A DNA stretch of 64,000 nt, taken from positions 62,001 through 126,000 of the forward strand of contig JAISUR010000004.1 of the NCBI GenBank assembly GCA_031271975.1, in the 5' to 3' direction. Below the pieces are notes generated by a model, which made no database searches, was not told where the DNA came from, and saw only the letters and a list, made by a program, of their open reading frames with translations. Position 1 is the stretch's first letter. Each line of letters begins with the position of its first letter. This DNA is from Propionibacteriaceae bacterium. Lineage in GTDB: Bacteria; Actinomycetota; Actinomycetes; Propionibacteriales; Propionibacteriaceae. Shown one piece after another: positions 51,141 to 61,300 of the stretch. The position numbers were made by a program, and so were the translations under genes.

Positions 51141-51950
51141 ATGTTGCACAAGATGATCGAAGCGGAGCGGGGCGTCGTCCATTATTGGGCTTCGGTGCGG
51201 CCGGGTGATCGGAAGACGCTGTTGTTCACGCATGGCTTGACGGCGAACCATGAGATGTTTGAGAAGCAGGTCGCGTTCTTCCGCGACGACTTCAATGTGA
51301 TCACCTGGGATGTGCCGCTGCATGGGTTGTCCAGGCCGTATGCGGATTTTTCCTATGCCGATTGCGCGGAGCGGATGAAGGACATCCTCGACGCCGAAGG
51401 CGTCCCACGCGTGGTGCTGGTCGGGATGTCTATGGGCGGCTATCCTTCGCAGGCGTTTGCCGCCGAGTACCCGGCCATGGTGGAGGGTTTCGTCGCGTTG
51501 GACACCACTCCTTTCGGGCTTCGTTACTACTCGCGGTCGGACATCTGGATTCTCGAACGGGTCGGCGCGATGGCCCGCTGGTTCCCCGCCGAGACGCTTC
51601 GCAAGGCGATGGCAAAGTCGGTGTCGCGGACGGAATACTCCCGGCAGTTGATGGAACGAATGCTGGCGCCGCTGGCCAAGGCCGAATTGGTGGAGCAGAT
51701 GGACATCGCTTACGGCGGCTTCATCAAGCAGAACCGCGACGTGCGGTTTTCGTTCCCTGTCCTGCTTCTGCTCGGGCAATACGACAAGACGGGCAAAGTG
51801 GCGGCCTACAACCGTCAATGGGCGCAGGAGACCGGCTATCCGCTAGTCGTCATCGACGATGCCGCTCACCTTTCCAACTGCGACAACCCGGATGCTGTCA
51901 ACGACGCGATCTTGGGCTTCGTGAAGTCGCTGGGCACCAGGCCGGGATGA
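51141..51950 (+). CDS. Alpha/beta-hydrolase
   Basis: A 269-residue hydrolase with the oxyanion loop LLFTHGLTANHEMF, the nucleophile elbow VGMSMGGYPSQAF (Ser near residue 98), DKTGKVA (candidate acid in LGQYDKTG) and the catalytic His in IDDAAHLSN near residue 245. Substrate unknown; esterases, lactonases and dienelactone-type hydrolases share this pattern. GAGGTGAACGC precedes ATG 51141. Confidence 0.88.
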   Translation: MLHKMIEAERGVVHYWASVRPGDRKTLLFTHGLTANHEMFEKQVAFFRDDFNVITWDVPLHGLSRPYADFSYADCAERMKDILDAEGVPRVVLVGMSMGGYPSQAFAAEYPAMVEGFVALDTTPFGLRYYSRSDIWILERVGAMARWFPAETLRKAMAKSVSRTEYSRQLMERMLAPLAKAELVEQMDIAYGGFIKQNRDVRFSFPVLLLLGQYDKTGKVAAYNRQWAQETGYPLVVIDDAAHLSNCDNPDAVNDAILGFVKSLGTRPG

Positions 51951-52087
51951 CAGGTTGGCCATTCGGGGCGACTCGATTCGGGAGCTCCTCCAAGCCCGCA
52001 TGCGTAACTTTGTGGAGTTCCCCCGGTGGGGGCCGGACAACACCGCGCGGTAGGCTGCTTTCTGGAACTGGCGTTTGGAGGGTGTAG

Positions 52088-55000
52088 ATGGCTGAGGTGC
52101 AGCTGCGGTTGGGCATCGATGTCGGCTCGACGACGGTCAAGGCCGTGTTGACCGACGGCAATCACATGCTGTTCTCCGACTACCGGCGGCACAACGCCGA
52201 AGTGCAGGGCGAGCTGGCCCAACTCCTCAAAGAGGTTGCCGGGTCTTTCCCCGGGCGGCGAGCCATGGTGGCGATCACCGGGTCGGCGGGTTTGGGCCTG
52301 GCTTCGAAGCTGGACGTGCCTTTCGTGCAGGAGGTCATCGCGGAGACGACGGCCATCCAGCGCCTCGACCCCGCCGCCGACATGATCATCGAGTTGGGCG
52401 GCGAGGACGCCAAGATCACCTATCTGGGCGCGATCCCGGAGCAGCGCATGAACGGCACCTGCGCGGGTGGGACGGGCGCCTTCATCGACCAGATGGCCAC
52501 GCTGCTGGACACCGACGCCCCCGGTCTGAACAAGCTCGCCTCCAAGTACAAGACGCTCTATCCGATCGCGTCCCGCTGTGGCGTGTTCGCAAAGTCCGAC
52601 TTGCAGCCGCTGCTCAACGACGGGGCGCGCAAGGAAGACTTGGCGGCGTCCATCTTCCAGGCCGTCGCCACGCAAACCATCGCCGGCCTGGCTTGCGGGC
52701 GCCCCATCAAGGGACGCGTGGTCTTCCTGGGCGGGCCGCTGCACTTCCTGCCCGAACTGCGGGCGGCTTTCGCCCGCGCGTTGGAGAACGCCGACGTGAT
52801 CCTGGCCGCCCCGGAGCACGCCCAGTTGATGGTGGCCTGGGGAGCGGCGATGCTCGCGGAGCATGCTCTCGATCTTGACGAGCTGCAAGAGCGCGCGGCG
52901 AACGCCCAGAAGACGGCAAAGAACGATTGGACGCTGCCGTCCATGCGCCCGCTGTTCCTCACCGCCGATGAGCGGGAGACGTTCCAGGCGCGGCACAAGC
53001 TGGTCAAGGCGCAGCGCGCCGACATCGCGCAGGCTTCCGGCCCGGTATATCTCGGCATCGACGCCGGTTCGACGACGATCAAGTCTGTGCTCTTGGACGA
53101 CCAGATGCGCATCCTGCATTCGACGTACGCCTCGAACGGCGGCGATCCCGTCAAAGCCGCGACGCGGATCCTCACCGAGGTGCGCGAACTGCTCCCCGGC
53201 AAGGCGGCGATCGTCGGGTCGTGCGTGACGGGCTACGGCGAGGGCCTGATCCGGGCCGCTTTGCATGTGGACACCGGCGAGGTGGAGACCATCGCCCACT
53301 ACCGCGCCGCAGACCACCTCTGTCCGGGTGTGACGTCCGTCATCGATATCGGCGGCCAAGACATGAAATACCTTGCCATCGCAGACGAAGCGGTGGATTC
53401 GATCTGTGTCAACGAGGCCTGCTCCTCGGGCTGCGGTTCGTTCTTGGAGACATTCGCGAAGTCATTGGGCATCTCGCTGGGCGAGTTCGTAACACAGGCC
53501 ACCTCGTCCGACCAGCCGGTCGACCTGGGCTCGCGCTGCACGGTCTTCATGAACTCGTCGGTGAAACAGGCCCAGAAAGAGGGAGCATCACTGGGCGACA
53601 TCGCTGCCGGGCTGTCCTATTCCGTGGTGCGCAACGCGCTCTACAAGGTGATCAAGCTGCGCGACCCGAAGCAGTTGGGAGCACGCGTTGTGGTGCAAGG
53701 CGGCACGTTCCGCAACGACGCCGTGCTCCGCGCGTTCGAGCTGCTCACCGGGCTGGAAGTGGTCCGCCCCGACATCGCTGAATTGATGGGCGCGTTCGGT
53801 GCCGCGCTGCTCGCCCGGGAACGGCGCATAGTCGGTGCTCCGTCGTCGCTGCTCCCGCCATTGGCGCTGAAAAACCTCACGGTGAAAACGCACCAGAGCA
53901 CGTGCACGCTGTGTCAAAATCACTGCCGCCGCACGATCTCCGAATTCCCCGACGGCGGCCGCTATGTCACGGGCAACCGCTGCGAGCGCGGTGAGAGCGA
54001 ATCCGGGCAGAAGTCGGAGCTGCCCAACCTGTTCGACTACAAGTACCGGCGCGTATTCGCCTACCGCCGGCTGACAGAGCGCGCCGCCACGCGTGGCGAC
54101 ATCGGCATCCCGCGTGCTCTCAACATGTACGAGAACTATCCGCTGTGGTTCACGATCCTCACCAAGCTTGGCTTCCGGGTCATGCTCTCCGGGCGTTCCA
54201 GCCATGCGCTGTTCGAGAAGGGCATGAACACCATCGCCTCGGAGAACATCTGCTATCCGGCGAAGCTCACTCACGGCCACATCGAGCAGCTGGTCGAGCA
54301 GGGCGTCAAGACGATTTGGTATCCGTCGGTGACGTTCGAGCGCGAGCTTGTCGAGGGCGCCGACAACCACTACAACTGCCCGGTCGTCGCGCAATATCCC
54401 CAAGTCATCGCGGCAAACATGCCGACCATCGCCGAAAACAACGTGAAACTGCTCAAGCCCTTCGTCAACTTGGCCAATCCGGACAAGCTCGCCGAACGCC
54501 TCGTGGACATCCTCTCCGAGTATGGGGTCACTCTCGAAGAAGCCCAGGCCGCCGTGGAAGCCGGCTACGAAGAGCAGGAGCGCTACCACTCGGACGTCCG
54601 CAAAGCCGGCCGCGAAGCGCTGGAATACCTCGAGCGCACCGGTAAGCGCGGCGTAGTGCTCGCCGGCCGCCCGTACCACATCGATCCGGAGACCCACCAC
54701 GGCATCCCGGAGTTGATCAACTCCCTCGGCATGGCGGTGCTCTCCGAAGACGCGATCTGCGACTCCGCCGATGTGGAGCGGCCGCTGCGCGTCCATGACC
54801 AGTGGGCCTACCATTCGCGGCTCTACGCCGCGGCCGACGCGATCGGGCGCTATCCCAATCTGGAGCTTGTCCAATTGAATTCGTTCGGCTGCGGCCTGGA
54901 CGCGATCACGTCCGACCAGGTGGCCGAAATTCTGCGCGCCAAAGGCAAGGTGTACACCACGCTGAAGATCGACGAGGTCTCCAATTTGGGCGCCGCCCGG

Positions 55001-56332
55001 ATCCGGCTGCGTTCGCTGGCGGCCGCCGCCGAGCAGCGCCGTGTGGGCCAGGTCAGCGAATCGTACGGCATTCAGCGCCGCCTGTTCACGAAGCAGATGC
55101 GCAAGGAGCACACCCTCATCGCCCCGCAGATGGCCCCGGTGCAGTTCTCGCTGCTGGTGGCCGCTTTCCGTTCGACGGGCCTCAACGTCGAATTGTTGGA
55201 GCACGCGGGCGCGGCTGACGTGGAGGCGGGCCTCAAGACAGTCCACAACGACGCCTGCTACCCGGCGATCATGGTCGTGGGCCAGTTGGTGCGCGCCTTC
55301 CAGGACGGGCTTTACGACCCGCACAACTCGTCTGTGCTGATCACCCAGACTGGCGGCGTGTGCCGGGCCACCAACTATGTCTCGCTGCTGCGAAAAGCCT
55401 TGCAGGAGGCGGGTTATCCGCAAGTGCCGGTGATCGCGATCTCCACGCAGGGCTTCGAGAAGAACCCCGGCTTCTCCATCACGCCGACCCTCTTCCACCG
55501 CGTCATGCAGGCGGTGTGCCTGGGCGACCTGCTGCAATCGGTGACGTTGCGGCAGCGGCCGTACGAGGCGGTGCCCGGCTCGACGCTGGAGTTGTACCGG
55601 CATTGGGACGACAAGGTCAAACGCTGGCTGCACCGCCAGTGGCGCTGCTCGTACAAGTCCCTAATTGAAAAGGTGATCGCCGACTTCGACGCCTTGCCCG
55701 TGCGCGACATCCCCCGCAAGCCGCGCGTCGGCGTGGTGGGCGAGATTCTGGTGAAGTTCCACCCGGACGCCAACAACAACGTCATCGACGTGATCGAATC
55801 CGAAGGCTGTGAGGCCGTCGTGCCAGGCCTGATGGAGTTCTTCTTGAAGAATCTCTACACCCCGGATTGGAACTGGGAGAACCTCGGCACGGAAAAACAC
55901 TCCCGCTTCGTGAAACGCGGCGTGAGGTGGTACATGGAGCTGTACCGCACGCCCGTCAAGAAGGCGTTGCGCAAGGCCAAGGTCGACTACAATCCGCCCG
56001 GCGACATCCCGCACATGATCGAGCTGGCCCAAGAGGTGGTCTCGCTGGGCAACCGCGCCGGCGAAGGCTGGCTGCTGACAGCCGAGATCTTGGAGTTGAT
56101 CGAGAACGGTGTGCAGTCTGTCATCTGCGCGCAGCCGTTCGCCTGCCTGCCCAACCACGTCACGGGCAAGGGCATGTTCCGCAAGCTGCAATCGCTGCAC
56201 CCCGAAGTGGGCTTGGTCGCCATCGACTACGACCCGGGCGCCTCGGAAGTCAACCAGTTGAACCGGATCAAGCTGCTGCTGTCGTCGCGCACCCATGCCG
56301 CGGTTGACGAGCGTGTGCCTGCCTCAGTGTGA
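52088..56332 (+). CDS. 2-Hydroxyacyl-CoA dehydratase activase-like protein (BadF/BcrA-type plus DUF2229)
   Basis: A 1414-residue protein with two ASKHA ATPase domains: GIDVGSTTVKAVLTD at residue 6 and GIDAGSTTIKSVLLDD near 322. Each has a Gly-rich Cys segment (NGTCAGGTGAF; CVNEACSSGCGSF) that in known activases ligates a shared [4Fe-4S] cluster. From about 595 follows a DUF2229/dehydratase-like part starting with CTLCQNHC. Such proteins use ATP to push an electron into 2-hydroxyacyl-CoA dehydratases or benzoyl-CoA reductases, an oxygen-sensitive chemistry. No dehydratase alpha/beta genes are adjacent. TGGAGG precedes ATG 52088. Confidence 0.9.
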   Translation: MAEVQLRLGIDVGSTTVKAVLTDGNHMLFSDYRRHNAEVQGELAQLLKEVAGSFPGRRAMVAITGSAGLGLASKLDVPFVQEVIAETTAIQRLDPAADMIIELGGEDAKITYLGAIPEQRMNGTCAGGTGAFIDQMATLLDTDAPGLNKLASKYKTLYPIASRCGVFAKSDLQPLLNDGARKEDLAASIFQAVATQTIAGLACGRPIKGRVVFLGGPLHFLPELRAAFARALENADVILAAPEHAQLMVAWGAAMLAEHALDLDELQERAANAQKTAKNDWTLPSMRPLFLTADERETFQARHKLVKAQRADIAQASGPVYLGIDAGSTTIKSVLLDDQMRILHSTYASNGGDPVKAATRILTEVRELLPGKAAIVGSCVTGYGEGLIRAALHVDTGEVETIAHYRAADHLCPGVTSVIDIGGQDMKYLAIADEAVDSICVNEACSSGCGSFLETFAKSLGISLGEFVTQATSSDQPVDLGSRCTVFMNSSVKQAQKEGASLGDIAAGLSYSVVRNALYKVIKLRDPKQLGARVVVQGGTFRNDAVLRAFELLTGLEVVRPDIAELMGAFGAALLARERRIVGAPSSLLPPLALKNLTVKTHQSTCTLCQNHCRRTISEFPDGGRYVTGNRCERGESESGQKSELPNLFDYKYRRVFAYRRLTERAATRGDIGIPRALNMYENYPLWFTILTKLGFRVMLSGRSSHALFEKGMNTIASENICYPAKLTHGHIEQLVEQGVKTIWYPSVTFERELVEGADNHYNCPVVAQYPQVIAANMPTIAENNVKLLKPFVNLANPDKLAERLVDILSEYGVTLEEAQAAVEAGYEEQERYHSDVRKAGREALEYLERTGKRGVVLAGRPYHIDPETHHGIPELINSLGMAVLSEDAICDSADVERPLRVHDQWAYHSRLYAAADAIGRYPNLELVQLNSFGCGLDAITSDQVAEILRAKGKVYTTLKIDEVSNLGAARIRLRSLAAAAEQRRVGQVSESYGIQRRLFTKQMRKEHTLIAPQMAPVQFSLLVAAFRSTGLNVELLEHAGAADVEAGLKTVHNDACYPAIMVVGQLVRAFQDGLYDPHNSSVLITQTGGVCRATNYVSLLRKALQEAGYPQVPVIAISTQGFEKNPGFSITPTLFHRVMQAVCLGDLLQSVTLRQRPYEAVPGSTLELYRHWDDKVKRWLHRQWRCSYKSLIEKVIADFDALPVRDIPRKPRVGVVGEILVKFHPDANNNVIDVIESEGCEAVVPGLMEFFLKNLYTPDWNWENLGTEKHSRFVKRGVRWYMELYRTPVKKALRKAKVDYNPPGDIPHMIELAQEVVSLGNRAGEGWLLTAEILELIENGVQSVICAQPFACLPNHVTGKGMFRKLQSLHPEVGLVAIDYDPGASEVNQLNRIKLLLSSRTHAAVDERVPASV

Positions 56333-56393
56333 TTGAGAGCTGCGCACTCACGCCTTGGGGAGATCCCTCTGCTTCAGCGCAGCGCGCTTCCGG

Positions 56394-57842
56394 TCACAAG
56401 CTGTCCCCGAAGTCGGCACGGAACTTGGCGACCAGCTGGTGCTGCCAGTCGCCTACGGGGCGCAGGCGGCCATAGAAGAAGCGGAGGAGTTCTGGTTCTT
56501 CCTCCCATTCCAGGCCGCCGACCAGGTGGCGGTTGGCGTGCAGCCACATGACGCGGTCGATTGCGTAGTTGACTTGCGACAAGGTGAAGACGCGGCGTGG
56601 GACGGCCAAGCGGACCAGTTCCATGTCGGCCAGCGGCTCGGTGCCGTCGGGTTCGCGCTGTTCGCTGAGCGTGCCGCGCTCCATGCCGCGCACGCCGGAG
56701 GCGATGAAGATGGCCGACGCCAGGGCGGCGGACGGGTACTGGGTCTGCGGGACGTGGTCGAGGAAGGCCATCGCGTTGACGTGTGCGCCCAGGCCACCGG
56801 GCGGGGTCACCATGGGCACGCCGGCGGCGTCGAGCGTCTTGACGATGTGGGCGATGAACTGTGGGCCCTGGTTGATCATGTCCTCGTCCATGGTCTCGTC
56901 CAGGCCAACGGTGATGGCTTCCATTTCGCGCACGGACATGCCGCCGTACGTCAAGAACCCCTCATACATGGGCACCAGGCCACGCAGTTCGCGGTAGATG
57001 CCCTCGTCGGAGGTGATGATGCCGCCGCCGCGGCCGAAGCCGAGCTTGCGGGCGGAGAAGTAGATGATGTCGCAAGCGTCGGCCATTTCGCGGGCGATCT
57101 GCCGGATCGGCGCCGATTGGTATTCCGGTTCGCGGGTCTTGATGAAGTGTAGGTTGTCGGCCAGCAGCGAGGCGTCCAGCACGAGTTTGATCCCTGCGGC
57201 GTGGCAGGTGGCGGAGACTTCGCGCAGGTTCGCCAGGGAGAACGGCTGTCCGGCGATGAGGTTCGTTCCGGCCTCCATCCGCACGTAGGAGATCTTGTCC
57301 GCGCCGACCTTTTCAATTAGGGCGTTGAGCGCGGGCACGTCCAACTCGCCCTTGAACGGGTTGTCGGAGACGGTCTCCAGGCCTTCTTTCTTGAGCAACT
57401 CGACGACGGAGCCGCCGAGCGCCGTCACGTGCGCCTTCCAGGTGGTGAAGTGGTAGTTGGTAACGGCGGTGTCGCCCGGCTTCACGTAGCCGCGGCACAA
57501 GATGTGCTCCGCGGCGCGCCCTTGGTGGGCGGGCAGGAAGTATGTCTTGCCGAAGATCTCGGTCAGCTTGTCGTGCAGCCGGGTGAACGTGGCCGAGCCG
57601 GCATACGCGTCGTCGGCGAGCAGCATCGCGGCCTGCTGCCGGTCCGACATGGCGTTCACGCCTGAGTCGGTCAGCATGTCCAAGAAAACGTCCTTGTTCT
57701 GCAGCAGGAAAGTGTTGTAACCGGCTTCCTCCATGGCACGCAGCCGCTCCTCAATGGGCAGCAGCGTCAGCTTTTGGATGATGCGCACCTTGTGCATCTC
57801 CAGCGGGAAAGTCTCCCCGCTGAAGTAGGTGACCTTGGGCAT
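56394..57842 (-). CDS. Tyrosine phenol-lyase/tryptophanase-family PLP enzyme
   Basis: A 482-residue beta-eliminating lyase. It shows DDAYAGSATFTRL, ILCRGYV, ahead of AGTNLIAGQPFS, and the PLP lysine in YFSARKLGFGRGGG (Lys266). ASGVRGMERGT near residue 390 matches the TPL version rather than TnaA. Two active-site spots differ from the textbook enzymes: LDASLLADN has Leu where TPL and TnaA have the Arg that touches PLP, and SARK replaces SxKK. It may therefore act on another amino acid. It converges on the activase gene. Confidence 0.85.
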   Translation of the reverse strand: MPKVTYFSGETFPLEMHKVRIIQKLTLLPIEERLRAMEEAGYNTFLLQNKDVFLDMLTDSGVNAMSDRQQAAMLLADDAYAGSATFTRLHDKLTEIFGKTYFLPAHQGRAAEHILCRGYVKPGDTAVTNYHFTTWKAHVTALGGSVVELLKKEGLETVSDNPFKGELDVPALNALIEKVGADKISYVRMEAGTNLIAGQPFSLANLREVSATCHAAGIKLVLDASLLADNLHFIKTREPEYQSAPIRQIAREMADACDIIYFSARKLGFGRGGGIITSDEGIYRELRGLVPMYEGFLTYGGMSVREMEAITVGLDETMDEDMINQGPQFIAHIVKTLDAAGVPMVTPPGGLGAHVNAMAFLDHVPQTQYPSAALASAIFIASGVRGMERGTLSEQREPDGTEPLADMELVRLAVPRRVFTLSQVNYAIDRVMWLHANRHLVGGLEWEEEPELLRFFYGRLRPVGDWQHQLVAKFRADFGDSL

Positions 57843-58343
57843 GCTTTTCTCCTAGTCATCGGATGGTCCGGGGGCCAATCTTAGCCACCCTTGCCCTTCA
57901 TACCGAACCGCGACTGGCCATTGGGCGTTGGGCCGCACTTGGCGGGACTCCGTTCTCCTCATCCCGGACGTAGTCCAACACCCCTAGTGCCCAAGTCTGA
58001 GCCATACAGGTAAAAAGTATGACTACAGGCCGACGCAAAGGTACCTTCCTACTACGTAACTAGAGTGAAACAGACACGTAACCCGTGCGCAGGAAGTACG
58101 CGAATCGAGAAGTGCAAGCTCGTAATTGCCTCGGTACAGCACTTGCGAAAGCCGGTTTGTGGTTGACTCTTGCATGTTGTGGTGGCTGAAAGAGGTGTTT
58201 AGTGCATATTGGTTCGACGGGGGTCTGTACGTGGTGTGCGTGCAGGCGACCATCGTGCCTCACCCCCAAGCACCAGCCCTCGACTTCAGCCATTGACCTA
58301 CCCGCTCACCTGCCCGTTTGAGCGGTTAATCAGGAGGAATCTC
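57843..58343. other. Intergenic region upstream of the surface-protein gene
   Basis: About 500 bp with lower GC than its neighbours and no supported gene. A half-copy of the palindromic element (ATCCCGGACGTAGTCC) lies near 57963. CCGCTC (58302-58307) and GAGCGG (58320-58325) can form a stem 6 bp long just before the ribosome binding site AGGAGGA (58332-58338). TTGACT near 58163 could be a -35 box but no good -10 is found at the right spacing. Confidence 0.5.
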
Positions 58344-61300
58344 ATGAGTAGTGCAGTGCAGAACGCAGCACGTTACGACAAGCTGCGCAAGCGTCTGTGG
58401 AAGCCATTCGCCGCCGCCGCGACCTTCGCGATGGTGGCCAGCACCTTTGCGGGGCTATCTACTCAGATGGCGAGCGCCATCACGCCCACCAACCAGGCCG
58501 GCACGTACGGCATCTGGGCCCCCTACTACGCGTCGTCGTACTCGGACAAGGGCACGAACTACCGCGCCACCGGCATCGACTTCGGCGGTTACGAGCACAG
58601 CCGTTTGTGGGTCGCCGGCTTCGGTTCCGACAACACCGGCAACGGCGCGACGAACACCGAAGACATCACCCTGGACGATGACGCCAACTCGTTGGTTGTC
58701 GGCGTGTGGGGCGGCTACTTCGAGACGTCCGACACCAGCGACAACTACGCCGACATCACTTCGGCTAGACCAATCGCGGCTTGGGGTTGGTGGAACACGC
58801 GGGATACGGCGGACGGGTACGCCTCCGGTACCACGACCATCCCGTTGTTCGGCAACAACCTGAACCGCACCGACTCGCCGAACGGCCATGCGGATGCTCG
58901 CAAGCAGGGCGGCACACTGGCTGTCGACGGCGGTCTCTACTCGGGCCAAGCCGGCTACGTGGGCAACGGCCCCGCTGCCTACTTCACCTCCGTGGATGAC
59001 GGCGGCGGCTCCGACAAGAACCCGTACGACCGCGACGGCAACCACGCACCCTCGGCCTCCGTGATTACCGCTTCGGGGCTGGCCTCGTCCAAGACTGGCG
59101 GTTCGAATGACTGCGTGGAAGACACCAACGGGCGCACCGATAAGTCCGGTGCTTGGTGGTTCCTGGTCACCGAGGTCCGCGGCAGTGTGGGTGAGACGGG
59201 CAGCTACACCTACTCGAGCGCCTCTGATCGCGCCAACGCATTCTGGATCCCCTCCTCGAACATGGCGGCCATGAAGGGCGCCGCCCCGGCAGTCGGCTAC
59301 CGCTGCATCGGCACGCACGACCTCGCGGAGCAGCAGGGCTGGTCCGGCGCGGAGGTTTACCAGCGCACCGGTGAGATCTTCTTCATCAACGACCGCGGTG
59401 TGAACCTGGTTTCCTATGGCCGCGGCTATTTCGGCCTCAACACCTGCGACGACGGCTCCAACTCCAAGAACGCCGCCGGCATCTCCTGCGACAAGAACAA
59501 GCTGCGCATCATGGCCTACAACCCTTCGAACGGCGACTGGCGCCTGTCTGGCCCGATGCTCCCCGAAGAGGCGGCCGACTCGATCTTCCACCAGGGCGAA
59601 GATCCCGAAAACGCCGGTGACCTGGCATTCGACTCGCGCGGCAACATCTATACGCTGATGGAAGGCAAAGCCCCGGCTCCCGGCTATGGAATGACGAACG
59701 GCGAATCCGAATGGTGGCGCGCGGGCGACGTCCCCGACGGCTCGCTGCACATCTATCTGGTGCGGTTCAAGCAGGGCGCGCACAACGGTAACTGGACCTA
59801 CCACATCATCCAGCGCTTCGAAGCCTCCCCGAGCGCCGACGCCGACACCAAGGAAGCCTGGGGCACCGGTTCCACGCCGGTCAGCACTTCCGGCCGCAAG
59901 AACCTGAAGAACTGGGAAGCTTTCGCCTTCTTCAACGGCTCCATCTATGGCGCGACCGTCACCAAGCCCAACGGCGACAACGACGTGCTCACCCGCGCCT
60001 CGCTGGGCAACGGCTTCGCCTACCCGGTTGAGAACCCGGAACGGCCGGGCACCGACACCTATGGCCGCGATCCCTCGCGCAGGGGCGGCATCACCAACAA
60101 CCTGAACAACATCCGCGACATCGCCTCCACCCAGGTCGCACACGTGGTGGAAGGCTACGTGTGGGATGACGTGAACGCCGACGGCAACATCACCGCCGAC
60201 GAGAAGGCGCTGCCGCAGCGCTCCATCGACGTGGCGCTGTACCGCGAACTCGGCGACGGCACCTGGGAGCTGCAAGGCACCCGCCAGACTGACCACAACG
60301 GCTACTACGAGTTCCTGACGGCCGGCAACGGCAAGTACCACGTCCGCGTCGACCACCCCGTCATCAACGGTGTGAACGCCGTGCAGACCTGGGCGTCCGC
60401 CGGCGACCAAGGTCCGGACCCGCTCAACCCGGGCTCCATGATCACCGTGGACAACGTCGTGACGGCCCACTGCTACGACTCCGCAACGGACACCTCGGTT
60501 GAGATCACCAGCTCCGGTGCCTGCGAAGGCAACATCAAGATGCCGTACAAGGAGCCGGATTCCCCGGTGAACCAGATGGCCGATCCCGACCCGCTGGCGA
60601 TCGTCTCCGGCATGCCGGACAAGACGCCGATCTACTCGACGATCAACATCATCAGCAACGACACCGAGCCGGAAGTCGACTTCGGCATCACCGCCTCCAC
60701 GACTTGGGGCGACGCGAAGAACCCGCCGTTCAACACGACGATCGCGCAGAACGGCGCCCGCACCGTCCAGGGCATCGCCGAGGCGCTGTACTTGGGCGAC
60801 AGCTACGGCAAGTACACCGACGGCGTGAACGACACCAACGCCGCCGCGCACACCACCGACGACGGCATCACGTGGCTGCCGGCCCTCCAGAACGGCCAGG
60901 CGCTGCAGAACGCGACGCTGGTCGCCGGCAAGATGTACAACGTGTCCGCGAAGGTGCAGGGCTACATCACCGACGCCACAGTGAAGGGCTGGTTGTCCGG
61001 ACCGGGCGCCACCTCGATGGCCGACGCCACAGCCGACTTCTCTGCCACCCGCTCCGGCACGAGCGCCACCGGCACGCTGACGATGCCCAGCTATTCCGGC
61101 TCGGGCACGGTGCCGGTGCAGGCGCGCTTCGTCGCGTACCCGACTGTCGAGAACATCTCGCAGCCGGACAACACCGGCAACCAGTATCAGTCCACGGCAC
61201 GCACCTATGTGTCGGCGAATGACTCGGCTCAACCGGACACCAACTACTTCACCACGCCAGGTGAAGTGGAGGACTACCAGGTGCAGATGGCCGCGGCCAT

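Noticed and set aside
58023..58253. Small minus-strand frame of 76 codons in the intergenic region
   Set aside because: No ribosome binding site or recognisable motif; its composition looks like translated non-coding DNA.
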